Of a DNA stretch of 64,000 nucleotides, positions 1 through 11,580 are shown in pieces (the first letter of the stretch is position 1; every line of letters starts with the position of its first letter). Under the pieces are notes generated by a model. It did not search any database. It was not told the origin of the DNA and saw nothing but the letters and a program-made list of their open reading frames with translations. The translations under genes were made by a program, and so were the position numbers. Source of the stretch: Chamaecyparis obtusa (Eukaryota > Streptophyta > Pinopsida > Cupressales > Cupressaceae); NCBI GenBank assembly GCA_027943335.1, contig BSBK01006022.1, positions 868,001 to 932,000 of the forward strand, in the 5' to 3' direction.

Positions 1-204
1 TAGAACCAAGATATTGACTTGGTAAAGACTTAAGTTCGTTTTTTCAAGTTGAGTCACCATCCATGATGCTATATCCTATTTGATAGAATACCACAACTAC
101 TTGCTATAAAATTTGTGAATTCTCTATCATTTTCTATTTTTTTGTGATGAATAAATGTTGTAGAAGATTGTACAACTTTTGTCACTTTATCTCCAAAAAG
201 AATG

Positions 205-332
205 AGAATTGGAGAACCCAGGCTGATTGTGCCCATGATTAACCCAAAAGTGTGCTGCAACTACATCGTGTGACCTGAAAATTGGATAACCTTGGCTTAT
301 TGTGCCCATGAGTAACCTCAGAGTGTGCCAAA
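205..332. repeat. Imperfect tandem duplication, about 72-bp period
   Basis: Bases from about 205 to 260 recur, diverged, at about 277 to 332. Both copies contain ATTGTGCCCATGA followed by TTAACC or GTAACC and then AGTGTGC. The function is unknown; it looks like an old local duplication. Confidence 0.6.
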
Positions 333-1072
333 GCATGTACAGAATGTCCTGACTTCTGTTAGGGCAATAATGTGAATCTCTTATTGTGCACAATGCTCTC
401 AAATGAAGACACATAACACAAAAAAGTGCTTTTGTAACAAGAAAAACTGCATTGAAAATGAAGGCATATGATGATCTCACTCCTTGCAGTCATTGAAAAC
501 CATAATTTATGTGTAATCTCGTGAGTTTAGATGTTGAGCTTGACATTAGTTACTCAGATGTAGTGATAAGCAGCAATATGTTGTAATTTGCAATATGCTG
601 CAATGGTAAATTCTCAATAGATTATGTGAAGTTTTCAAGTACCATTCTTGAAGAACTCAAAATTTGAATCCTAATCTCCTTATAAGATGAGAGTGGAGAG
701 CTTCTGCAAAGCTGTCCTTGGAAAGAGATGCACAACTAAATGATGATGTCCTCTTGGGTTTTCATCACGAGTCTCCATTAAGCTTCCCTTTTGTGTTGTC
801 AACTCGATGGGGAGAGTTTGTATGTCGCTCTTTTAGGCTTTCAACTTACAACTCAAGTGCAAAAGTATAATCAACAACAGGCTATATTTGCAGCCTTAAA
901 TAAACTGTATAGAGCTGCATATCTAGCAGTCTGGCGTGATCATTATCAATATCCCAATCAGAAAGGGAAATTATAGTTATTGAGTGCTTGAATATCCTCT
1001 ATGGGAATTGAGTGCAATTCTGCAGTTCTCTAAGTAGGTTGTCTTGCAATAGTAGAAGAATTGACAGTATGT

Positions 1073-1218
1073 GTAATGCTAAGCATCAATTGGATTGTAG
1101 CAACATCTACATCAAGAGTAGACAAGCTCAATAATATTTCATACCAATCTTCAATGATGTTTGTAATGCTGAGCATATTATCAATTGGATTGACATCTAC
1201 ATCAGGAGTAGATGAGCT
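1073..1218. repeat. Imperfect direct repeat, about 56 bp, two copies
   Basis: The segment 1073-1128 recurs at 1163-1218. Both begin GTAATGCT, share ATCAATTGGATTG and ACATCTACATCA, and end in GAGCT or AAGCT. They are separated by about 34 bp of other sequence. No known element is recognised. Confidence 0.65.
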
Positions 1219-2324
1219 AAAATTTCATTAACTGTTGTAAATAATTTTTTTGACATTTATTGTGGTGATGTTCAGAGTTAGAAGGTCTATCACCCCTCAT
1301 ACTGCCTAGTTATTTAATAAGCACACTTTTAGCTGGCATTATCATTAGTGTTTTATATCTATTGTAAAAGGAACAAGCTGAAGGCTGTTAAAAAAGCTTT
1401 GGCCTTCAATAACTATGGGATATTGAACATCAAAATTCGTTTTTTCTAGGTATTCACTTATTGTAACCCTATTCGTATATTAGAAATAATATGTTCACTT
1501 TTTTCTACAAGGATACAAGCAAATATTGCATCCAGAAAAATACCTTTATTTTGAAAACCATGTATCTAGATTCTAATACACTGTTGCCATCTACAGGCAG
1601 TTACTTTTGAGTCTTTGACAATGATATAACTTTTGAAATACATTTATAGAGCAAGATGTCTCACAAAGAAGCATGCTTCACAAGTCCTTTTATAAACTGA
1701 GCTGAGCTTTACTCCTGTAACAGAATAACTATTCTTCCTAATTCTATACATGACGGCCTATAAACTTTAGAACTTATAAATACTTTTTACATGAGATGGT
1801 AATTTGTGGCTTAGTACAGAAGCCTTTCTATTCAATCCACTTACATGATACCACCCACCTTCTTTACGAGGAGGTGTCCCTAGCATTCACAACATGAATA
1901 TTGCGAGGAATTAACATTTGAGAAGAAAATAGGCATTTCAGTCAAATTATATTGCCTGATGCAAACCAATTTTGAGGCATGGCAGTAAAAACAGCTTCTA
2001 TTTTCCAGAAAAGGGTTATTGATAATTTGATACTAGGTGGTAATCTTTTGGATAACCTTATCCTAAATTGCTTATCCAAACTTCTTTCTTATCCATTTGC
2101 TCTCAAGCTTTTTAAGTTCCAGACAAAGCAATAAAGCTTTTTCCTTCTATAAATTTAATGTGTCAAGCGCACTTGTTTGTCATTGGTCTGTGAATCCATA
2201 CAAAGTTCTTACACATTCATGTGGCTTTAAATTTAACCACTTTATTTCACTATGTTAATATTAATTTTGTATGATCTTACTATTGAGTACATTGCGATTG
2301 TTTTACTCAAATGTGCTTACACAG

Positions 2325-3312
2325 TTGCACAGTATGCCTTGGAGAATATGAAGAGAAAGACATATTGCGTGTGTTGCCCACTTGTGGCCATGCATTTCAT
2401 ATTAATTGTATTGATGTATGGTTACGACAACACGCGACATGTCCTGTGTGCCGATTATCTCTTCGTGCTTCTTTTGATGAAGGAGCCATACAGTCTCCAT
2501 ACTTAACTATAGCAACCCAGTCAAGGCATAGTACCAGAGCAATTTCAGAGAATCTATCAGAAAACTCCTATCCGGAGTCGTTCAATAGCAACCAATATCA
2601 GTTTGGAGCTAGAGTCGATGGTCAAGAGTGCTCTGTAATCTCCTTTTCTTCAGAGCAAAACCAATGTAGAAGTGGATTGCATGAGATGAACAGAGTTGAT
2701 AATGAAAGACAAAACAGTTTGTATTATGTCACCAGAAACAGCCAGGAAGCTGAGGATCTATCGCCTTTGCAATTAAATGTTGCTGTGACCAATCATAACC
2801 AATTTAAATCTACAGATCTTACTCAAATAATAATTGATAAGGAGTCCAGCAGGCATAAGGCTTGTGAAACTTTGGAGAACAGGAGCGTGGTAGCTGGCAT
2901 TGCTGTTCAAGATAGGCAAAAAATCTCTGTTTCTGTTCAAACCGATTCTAATGAAATCACAGGGACTACCCATTCATCCGAAGATCAACAGAAGAAGAAT
3001 ATTGGGAGTTCTGTACAGGCTGATGAAATATCTGACAGACTAGGTAAATTTCACACAGTTTCAACTGCTTCAGATGTTACTGAAACTGACATGTCACTAC
3101 CCATGAGTGTGAGACAGAGTGCAGATGGCATTGCATCTACAGATAATTCTGGCACATGTGAATGCTTGAAAAAAAATTCAATTTTCTCTCATATTGAAGA
3201 TGGAAAATGTACACTTAAAAGCAATGTTGATTTTTCTGAGAGAATAGCTGAAGATGGAAGCTTATTGGCTGTTTGTGATGTCAGCAGTGGTGACTCAGTG
3301 TTCCCATCTTGA
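2325..3312 (+). CDS. RING-H2 finger E3 ubiquitin ligase, ATL-like (last exon)
   Basis: The frame is open from an ATG at 2311 to a TGA at 3310-3312. Eight zinc ligands have the spacing C-x2-C-x15-C-x-H-x2-H-x2-C-x10-C-x2-C (counted from that ATG: C6, C9, C25, H27, H30, C33, C44, C47). A W lies in the usual place (VWLRQ), with CPVCR at the end. This is the canonical plant ATL RING-H2 spacing; such proteins bind E2 enzymes and ubiquitinate targets, usually as membrane proteins. The RING starts within five codons of the ATG, and a pyrimidine-containing CTTACACAG precedes it. I therefore infer a splice acceptor at 2323-2324, with the membrane segment on unseen upstream exons. The remaining roughly 285 residues are Ser-, Glu- and Asn-rich with no domain I recognise. 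It is the only host-type gene visible and appears unbroken. Confidence 0.8.
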
Positions 3313-6300
3313 AATGCTAGTTCTAATATGATCTAAAGGCTCACTTATATATTCATCATACATAGCTTAGATGGCAGTGTTTATTTGAGAGTTCTGTGGG
3401 AAAGGACTTAAATAATAGGATACACTAGCCAAAGCTTAATTCCAGTGTCCAAGGTATTTTGTGGCAATGTGACTGCATAGATAGCTCAGATAGAGTATTT
3501 ATTCACAATACGGATGAAAAGTTTAATGAAGTCTTTGTTTGTATTTCTGTATACATCATAATCATGACTCATTTTAGCAAAAGGGGTACAAAAATACTGA
3601 TTTTTAATGTTGAGGAGCTTCAGAATTAGAGTTGGGAACTGTAAAGCAGCTTTAATAGCCTGAGAGAATGCAAAGCTGCACCCCAGCCAAAAACAAAACC
3701 TTGAGAAGAAGATGGCTTCATTTGAAGACCAGAAAAAATTGTGGTTAAATGGCCATCAGTATGTCCCAAAAATGATGAAATTCAGGCAACAATATCAGCG
3801 TGTTCAAGGATGTTCAGATCCAAAAATTCTCAGGACAATCACTGAATGAGCATTTTGCTGCTTTTGAAGACATTGTAAATATAGTTATTGTGGAACTGGA
3901 CTAACAAAACACATTTGAGAATCCTTTTTCTGAAACATTGAGGTATGCTATAGTAGCTGGAGCAATGCCACAACTTCGGGAAAGAGAGTTTTGAAACCTT
4001 ATGAATGATGAAGGGAACTTTTTTTAGATAAAGTAGAATGCTGGAACTGCTATTAAAATTCCAAAGGTTGCTTATCATATACAAGGTTGCTAATTGTTCC
4101 ACAGAGAAGTGATGGAAGCTAGAATCTAGATGGCTTGTACATGAAGTGGAGAAATATCATGGATGTTTCTCAAGTTTGAGATCCCAAGTAAGGTAGAGTA
4201 TTGTCATATTTACCATTTATTTAACAAGTATTTTACAATTTTCAATATGTTCTCACATTTGAACACAAGGGATACACTGGATTTTTCATTTTAAGATTCA
4301 GAACCAATAGCTTCTTTTTAGATAAATTTACACGTGTAAAATGCTTGAATGATGAAATGTTGTAATGTGTGAATGCAAATTTATCTGCATCTTCACTCTG
4401 ACAATATATTGGACACATTTTGCTCAACTACTTATCCTGGCTGATAGTTTTACACAGGTTCGCATTCCTCCCCTATAATTTGGACTGAATGATGGCAATT
4501 TTGCTCAAAGTAATATTTTCTGTTGTTGCTGATAGCATAATATTATATATATCTGCATTTCAATGTCATAGGATTATTTAATCTGCACCAGACAGAAATG
4601 TCTTTTTCACACCACTAAAGCATGTAAAAAAATAATTCTAGGAAGAGTTTGCAAAACAGGCAACCAAACATAGACTATCATTGTGTTGATGTTGTATGTA
4701 AACTTCTTGCCAGCACTTGCCTTAAAGTATTGCACGTATGAGCGTCTATAATTTGGTAATTATCACATTGATGAGTTCAATGAAAGAATAGCTTTAAATT
4801 TGTTTTACAAAAAGTCTGATAGCACCCTTCTTAACAAAAAAAATGAATATTAGCACAAAGGTCCTTCCTCTGCATCATCATCACAAGTTTAGAAAACCTA
4901 AACTAATGTTAGTTACTTGTTTTCTTTGACGTGTAGAAGATGACTTTTCTTCGCAGGGGATGTAGTTAGCATAAAATGCCTTTATTATGTTTTGTTATTA
5001 TAATTATATCCAACTATTTATTAATTGTTTGTTTGCTTTAAAGAAGTTATAGGAATCGGTAAAAGGTCGTTTTCTGCTGCAACCGGTGGGAATTTCTAGA
5101 TAAATTTTTTGTAGTCAGGGAAAGTAGTCTGATGTTTGGTCTACTTCTATAAGAACTTCAGATGTGAGTAAAGATATATTTTATTTATCTATCCATTATA
5201 TCAAGATTTGGTTTTATCAGAAAGAATAGTAAACACGAGAGAGGTCATATTACAAATAATTTCTAGAATCCAAAAAGGCATTTGGTGCCCACTTAAAACA
5301 TTTGTTCTATTCTACATTTTTTAATCACTGTTATCCTTAAAATTTGTCAAAGCAAATTAGTAGGGGTAGCTTGTGGGATTAAGTCTCTCCTCTATAGTGA
5401 TGGGAGGTTACCCTTTATTAAGAACATGCAAAAATATCTCACAAGATTGAATAGACAAGCATATTTACATACCTACAAACTTGCTTTGTAAAAGAGGAAA
5501 CATGAAACTTTAACACTTAGAGAAATTGACATGTGTTTTCTTCTTAATGGTGCTGATTTTTGACAAGATGTTAATCCACTTGAAATAAGCGAAGCATCAA
5601 GTGGGGAATGATGAATTTATTACACAGATGAGTATTAATCTTGCTTTAATTTCTTGAAGAAATAAAAGCAAGAATCTGCAAGACTAAATATATCTTGCAA
5701 AATGGACATCTTCAAGGCTTAAAAACCTTGCTAGGTGCCTATTCATTTATATCTACGTTTTCTACAAATGTACCAAGTATTCTCATATGCTGCCACTTTA
5801 TTGTTGTTTTGGAAATGATGCCTACAAATGAAATGAAATTGCCTATTTACAACATTTTAGATAGGTACAAATTATAACTAGCATGTAACTACCTCTTAAC
5901 CACCTTGCAGCCACCTGAAAACCCTACAGTGACTTAAATTAAGTTTTTCTATTTCACTAAAAAAATAAATAGTGGGAACCATAACTTAATTGATCACTTA
6001 AGTGATTGATAAATTATAGCTTGCATTATGGCTCACACATCTTCATTGTGATACACAATTAGGTCATTTACCACATTTTCTGCATTGTTGTATATGGATA
6101 TAGCCTTCCATGACAATGATACTTTGAAAAACAACATTTTATTGGATAGCTCTTTTAACTTTTATGTTATCTAGGCCTCTTGGCAATTTGAAACACCAAC
6201 ATTAATCACCACTAATTAATTACCATAGATTGTCAACAACCAATGATAACACGAAGGGATGTCCATTGGGACTGCTTGATCTCACTTTGAATTATGGGAT

Positions 6301-7739
6301 CCATATCCATTTGGTTGCTCACTTGTCCGCATTTGATCCATATTCCCATAATCAAGTGATAGGTTATGGTACTTGACCCTAACATACATGATATTCCTTT
6401 TAATTGTGCATGGTTTGGATATCTCGTTGTAGCAAGCATTCAGTTGATTCAAATCCTTCATATTAACTATTATCTTCCATGTGTGTTAATTCCTCTTTGA
6501 CCATGGTGCCATGTGGATTCATTTCCTTATGTATGTATTTTTTTGGAAAACCCTTATTCATCTTCTTTTCAAAGTACAAAGATTGAACATCATGACACAT
6601 TGACAGACAACCATCTTTATGTTTGGAACAAAATATGATCAATGGGATTTTGTTTTAAAAGTAATAATCATTCACAAATATGAAGTTAAATCTTCTATAA
6701 ATAAATCTTAGAATGATTGCTTCATTTTGTAGCCATCTCATACGGATCAACAACTTAGAATTTAGCTGCAGTAAACCATCATCAATTACATTTTGAATAA
6801 CCTTTTTTTATTGTTGACTCTCCCATCTTGGCTCCCTTAGCAATTGCCACTTTTGATTCAATAGTTTGAATAGATTCTTTGTGTTGGTTTAAAGGTCTTC
6901 AATATAAACTAAAGGTACATCTTCAATGGAAGTTAAATTAGGGAGATGATTTACATACTCATGATGATGACAATCTATTGTAGTTTTTTGTACAAGGTTC
7001 AGGACCTTTCAAATCCCATTTTTACCTAATCAGAACGACCTAACAAGGGGGTTGACCCTTACACAACCACAACTCGAAGGCGTCAAAGAGAACAACACTA
7101 AAATATGGTTGTTGGCCTTTACATGCCATTAACAAACAAAACAAGAAAATAAAATACAAAAATAAACACTACACTAGCACAAAGGCTAGTAGCCCTCCTC
7201 AAGAGTGGGAGGCCCACTCACTCACCGCATGCAGAGAATAGTGTGAGTTTGAAGAACTATTTTTCCTATGCAGTCAAGCAATTGTCCAGGTGATGTTGTC
7301 CTTAGGATCCCCACAAGGGGGAGCAACTAGTGGAACTCCATTTGGACATTCGTCAGTTCAATGGCCAGAGTGCTAAGAAAGTTTTACATTGTGAGCTGAA
7401 GCTTGGAGTAGAGCACGAGTAGAAGGTGAAGAATGGTCCACATGGCTAGAGGGGGCATCACTAGTAGTAGGAGTGGTATCCTCGTGGTTTACATTAGGAC
7501 TATCACCCGGATTCATAGCAGGAGGATGACCTGCATTTGCAATAGGAGCATGACCTGACAATCTATTGTAGTTAGGACTACTTTAAGGAGAACTTAAACT
7601 TTACAATGATGATGGCAATGTTCACATTGATAAGTATTTCATTGGAAATATGTTGAGATTGTATAAAATACTGGGACTAATATTATAATATAATAGTAAT
7701 TGTAAATTTATTATAATTCAGATATAACCTTTTGTTCGA
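3313..7739. other. Gene-poor region 3' of the RING gene
   Basis: The first few hundred bases are probably 3' UTR and flank of the RING gene. The rest is AT-rich with many stops in all frames. A 45-codon ATG frame at 3712-3849 (plus, starting MASFEDQKKL) reads like coding sequence but matches nothing I know. Minus-strand frames at 6233-6439 and 7373-7561 are also unassigned; the second is Pro-, Ser- and His-rich. No RNA gene or intact mobile element is recognised. Confidence 0.5.
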
Positions 7740-7900
7740 TGGTGCAATCTTTGTATTGGTATAATCTCTCTTTATTCCATGTCTCCTTGGGATTTTTTTT
7801 CTTCTTAATTTTGATTTGGTGATACATTGATATAAGATCAAGTTTTGTAACATAACTCATTTAATTCATCTAACAAATCATCAATAACTGGAACATGAAA

Positions 7901-8096
7901 CTTATCTTTGATGATTCACTTGTTGAGTTTTCTATAGTTTGGACACACGTGTCAATTGTCATCCTCTTTACAAATCATCATCACTATAGAGGAGTAAAGG
8001 AAACTTATCTTTGGTGATGCACTTGTTGAGTTTTCTATAGTTTGGACGCATGTGCCAATTGTCATCCTCCTTGCAAACCATTATCACTAGAGAGGA
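7901..8096 (-). repeat. 103-bp tandem duplication inside gypsy RT
   Basis: Bases 7901-7993 and 8004-8096 are close copies. Both hold CTTATCTTTG, CACTTGTTGAGTTTTCTATA and GTTTGGAC, and end near a GAGG. They encode the same RT segment twice, so the duplication is local and younger than the gypsy insertion. Confidence 0.8.
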
Positions 8097-8169
8097 AAAG
8101 GGATTGAATGACTTATACTCACAGGGATAGCAATCAATCACATCTATGCTCTGTATTGTCTCTGATTCT

Positions 8170-8185
8170 GGGGGGGGGGGGGGGG
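8170..8185. repeat. Poly-G run of 16
   Basis: Uninterrupted G homopolymer within the gypsy RT relic. On the minus strand it would be read as a proline tract. Length in assemblies of such runs is unreliable. Confidence 0.8.
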
Positions 8186-8430
8186 AAGATTGTAAAAACC
8201 TATCCAAATGTTTGTATTACTAGGCCCACAGCTAACAAGCCAACTTTATTGCGATTTCAGGGAGAAGTTCATGAATATGAGTATAAATCTTGGGCAAAAG
8301 ATATTGCTTCTTATCTCTCTTGGGATTTTCAACCACAAATAATACCTCTAATGTCTCTTGTGCCATCTTAATTTACCTCTTCTAGAAATATGGGAACATA
8401 TAAGGTTCAATGTTACTGGGTTGGCACTTT

Positions 8431-8476
8431 GACACTAGTTGAATGTCATGATTGACACTAGTTGAATGTCATGATT
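8431..8476. repeat. 23-bp perfect tandem duplication
   Basis: The unit GACACTAGTTGAATGTCATG plus ATT occurs twice in direct succession at 8431-8453 and 8454-8476, inside the decayed gypsy relic. Confidence 0.9.
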
Positions 8477-8660
8477 GTGATCCTTTTCGGAGCAAGTCCT
8501 TTTGATTTATCTCCAAAGAACTTTTATCCACAAAGCGTGCAAGGTTGGTAGCGTAGATCCATTTTTCGGTTATGCCTCAGCTGAAAATAGTTGAGTCACA
8601 AATTCCTTTACACCCATTTTTGAAATTATTTGCATTTGTTGAAAACTCACTATTTGTATT

Positions 8661-9766
8661 TGTTAGCAATTTAAGTTGTCATTAGTGTAAATTCAAAACA
8701 CCATGCACCAGTAAGGGCTCATCGGTCACTCACGTTACTTAGAAGACATCGGTAGACAAGAAACAAAGTGTGTACCGGTAGATGTAAGCACCGGTAGACT
8801 GATCTATGTACTCAGTACCGGTCTTATAAGTGGTTACATAGATGAATCGAGTATAGGATGTACCGGTCTAATTGCATAAAGATCTGATTTGGATTTTGCG
8901 GTGCAGTTTGAGTTAAAACCGGATTATACGGGACATCCACCGCTCTAAAGTGGAGTTAGCTTTTTAACAAGAGTTAGCTTTATTTCTATGGATGTTTTAA
9001 AGGTAAATTCTAGATCACAATGCATAGCTTTTTGCTAGTTGCATGATTTCTTGTTGAGTTTACAGCCTGACGGTTTTATGAGTTAAAGGTTTCATTAAGG
9101 TGAACTCTTATATAAATACATGTCATAGGATGCAAGAAAAAAAAAGTTGTTGAGAATTGTTGAGTAAACAGAACAGTGAAGAGACATCTGCGTACAGATC
9201 ACAGTCACCGGAGGTGAAAGGCAAAGAGGTAGAAAAGATTCAACAACCAAGCAAATCGGGAAAGAGATCAACAGGTATGATCTGATCAGACAATCAGTGT
9301 CATAGAAGATCATTGCTTTTGTAAAGTGTGAAAGCAAGTTAAAATCCCTTTATCAGGGTGGACCTAATCGGTTCTTTGTAAAATCCTCTAACAGGGTAAC
9401 ATCATTGTTGATGTTAAAAGTCCTTTAACCAAATAACTCCTAACAAAGTTAAGATCTTAACCGATCTTCTACCAAATCCCTTAACTAGGTAGCACTCTAA
9501 CCAGTGCTTTGTAAGCTCCTAATAGGGCGCCTTCATTCTGCAGTAGTGAAGTTGTGAGCTTTGTCTCATGATTTTTTCCTTCTAACCGAGGGTTTTCACG
9601 TATATATCTTGTGTTGATCTATGTACTTCTTTTATAGTTATGAATGTTTGTTTCACACTTTTCTTAGATTATAAGAAGTATTAAACAAGATTGGAATTAT
9701 AGTAGAAAATAGTTCTTACTGATTCACCCCCCCCCCCCCTCTCTCAGTAATTGGTTGGTAATAACA
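8661..9766 (+). repeat. 5' LTR of element A
   Basis: It starts TGTTAGCAATTTAAG and ends GGTTGGTAATAACA. It is clearly alignable with 15532-16638 throughout, with scattered substitutions. Near the 3' end is the C-rich block GATTCACCCC...CTCTCAG that recurs at the LTR ends of D, G and, inverted, B, F and J. Confidence 0.95.
9111..9118 (+). promoter_or_regulatory. TATA-like box in LTR of element A
   Basis: TATAAATA follows GAACTCTTA in the middle of the LTR. The 3' LTR keeps it at 15985-15992. The position fits the RNA polymerase II promoter of an LTR; the transcription start is not determined. Confidence 0.5.
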
Positions 9767-9768
9767 AT

Positions 9769-9780
9769 TGGTATCAGAGC
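9769..9780 (+). other. Primer-binding site, element A (tRNA-iMet type)
   Basis: TGGTATCAGAGC lies two bases after the LTR end. It is the standard complement of the 3' end of plant initiator-Met tRNA used to prime minus-strand synthesis. Confidence 0.95.
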
Positions 9781-9824
9781 CTAGTTCTCTATACTTAAAA
9801 GTCTAACAGCTTGAGAGAAAGATC

Positions 9825-11188
9825 ATGGAGTATTACCAGTATCATAAACAGCTAAAGGAAGCCAACAACATTATTGCCTCTCTGGAGAATAGACCGAGGA
9901 GATCACTTGCAAAAAGGAAGGAGCTAACTCTACAGTTGAATGAGAGCAATGAAACCATTGATGAACTCTCTAGGCATAGTGGATCTGATGAAGCTGAGGA
10001 GGCAGTATCTAAACTCATGGAATAGAATCAGATCCTGACTGATCAAATCTCCAACCTTAAGAGGGAACAAGAGGATAATGCCCTGAGGATGACTGAACTG
10101 ATTGAAAAAAAGAGAAAAGATGAAGACAAAAAGAATACAGCAGTCAAGTCGCTAACAACCTTTGAAAAAGAAAGGAACTAGGCAGAGGAAGCTGTAGGAA
10201 CAAATGAGCTTATCATTCTGCAACTTCAAGAAGACATGCAAATTGTCACCCAAGAAAATGCCAACATGCAGAAAGGCTGACATGATAGGGATGAGGCATA
10301 CAAAAGACTAGCACTAGAATTGTATCAACTGAAAGAACAGATGAAAGAACTTGAAGAAAGAAATGAAACCCTGAGAAGATACAATGAGAGCTCGGTCAAG
10401 CTTGATGAGCAACTTAAAGCCCAAAGAAAGCATAAAGATCAAACCGGTCTTAGATTCACCAGTGAAGTCACCAAAGAAACTGGTGAATCTTCTGGAGCCA
10501 AGACAAGCAAGAAAGAAAAGAAGCCGTTGGAACAAAAATGTAAGAAGACTTTTAACACATCTTGCAATCATTGTGGGAAACCGGGTCATAGAACAAATAA
10601 CTGCAGGAATGCACCGGTTAAGCCAAACAACAACCACTGCAAGAACTGTTGCAAATATGGCCACAAGACCAATGAATGCTGGTCCAGCCCCACATCAGTG
10701 TCCAATGGAAGCAGGGGAAGCTTCAAGGGATATTGCTACGCGTGTAATAAGTTTGGACACAAGGCCGAAGAATGCAGATCAAAGACTATGACATTCAGAT
10801 CCTCAAGACTGGTATACACCAAGAAAATCAAGAACCGGAGCACATCCAACTGTACAAATTGTGGGACGCACAGTTACAATGACTCTTGGAGCAATTCACC
10901 CAACCCAAGAAGGGTGAACCCATGGAAGGCAACCGGGGTAGTCTGCTTCACTGCAACAAAGTTGGACACCTAGCAAAAGATTATAGGAAACGATCCAAGA
11001 ACATAAGGAAACAATCGGTCAAACCGGAAGAAAAGATCTCACCCTCAAATGAGAAGATCAGTAAGGAAGAGAAGACTGGTAAAACAATCAGACAGATTTG
11101 GTTCAAAAAGGAATCTAAGAGCTCCGCTGAGGAGAAGTCAGAGGAAAGATCATCATCTGTAGATGGTGATATCTCTTCAGCAAACTAA
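9825..11188 (+). pseudogene. ORF1 of element A: coiled-coil, zinc-knuckle Gag-tail-like protein
   Basis: The ATG at 9825 follows the primer site. The frame is shared to about 10970 with in-frame stops (TAG at 10023, others near 10180 and 10280), then shifts to another frame ending at 11188. The first two thirds are Glu/Lys-rich heptad-like coiled coil. Then come CCHC knuckles CNHCGKPGHRTNNC, CKNCCKYGHKTNEC and CYACNKFGHKAEEC, a degenerate CTNCG box, and a further incomplete knuckle in the shifted frame. Before the knuckles is a segment resembling the DKTGLG-type linker of copia Gag tails. There is no UBN2 capsid-like domain, so it corresponds to only the C-terminal half of a Gag such as that of element B. 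The likely role is nucleic-acid binding or packaging. It is broken as it stands. Confidence 0.8.
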
Positions 11189-11431
11189 GCTGTAAAGGTC
11201 TAGAGGGAACCGATAGACAATCTACCATTCTCGGTAAGACTGATGAGAATCGGACTCACTCAGTCTACAAGGATGACCGGTCAAGTAAGGAGTAATCAAC
11301 TGAAGTTTGTCAAACCAAAATAGCCGGATCACCGGTTGGTAAAAATGGAAAGAAAAGTTAGGTAAGACATTTATTACTGTAGCCATTTAACAAATAGTTA
11401 CCATTTGGTAATTACCATTATGACCTAACCC

Positions 11432-11439
11432 TATAAAAG
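11432..11439 (+). promoter_or_regulatory. Candidate internal TATA box upstream of ORF2 (element A)
   Basis: TATAAAAG occurs 142 bp before the ORF2 ATG, inside the roughly 390-bp gap between ORF1 and ORF2. Elements G and E have comparable boxes upstream of their ORF2-type genes. Promoter activity is inferred only. Confidence 0.45.
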
Positions 11440-11580
11440 AAAGAAGAATTGCTCATCATTTTTACTTTGCTTTCATTGAGATCAACAAATTTTTATGAGT
11501 AATATTCTTGCGATTTGATCATTGTGAGCGATTATCTGTTTGACTGATCAAAGCTTCTTTCTGTAAATCAACGGTTCACA

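Larger units (their letters stand above)
1..2324. other. Upstream region, no supported gene
   Basis: No convincing coding region is visible on either strand. The stretch precedes a RING-H2 exon on the plus strand and may hold its upstream exons and introns, but I cannot place them. A 61-codon open frame at 791-976 (plus) has no family motif I recognise and could be chance or an unrecognised exon. Two imperfect direct repeats are listed separately. Confidence 0.5.
7740..8207 (-). pseudogene. Gypsy reverse transcriptase fragment (element K)
   Basis: Read on the minus strand, the fragment shows the N-terminal fingers of Ty3/gypsy RT. It has a stretch like SSLVIMVCKEDDNW, then PNYRKLNK and KDKF, then a second round ending in VPVIDDLLDEL, and a TKLDLISMYHQIK block like the family's TKLDLRSGYHQIR. 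The YxDD catalytic block is not seen. A 103-bp internal tandem duplication repeats the KEDDNW to KDKF segment. In-frame stops show it is non-functional. Upstream (higher coordinates) a run of 16 G encodes a proline tract. Confidence 0.75.

Noticed and set aside
3712..3849. 45-codon ATG frame as a small protein gene
   Set aside because: Too short, no motif and no supporting signals; kept only as a note in the spacer entry.
8108..8371. 87-codon plus frame over the poly-G run
   Set aside because: It is antisense to the gypsy RT relic and contains the homopolymer; no family resemblance.
10314..10664. 116-codon minus-strand frame with hydrophobic residues opposite ORF1 of A
   Set aside because: It is the reverse of the Lys/Glu-rich coiled coil of ORF1; the hydrophobic look is a complement artefact.
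10384..10791. 135-codon plus-strand frame overlapping ORF1 of A
   Set aside because: It is an out-of-frame shadow; the zinc knuckles are in the other frame.
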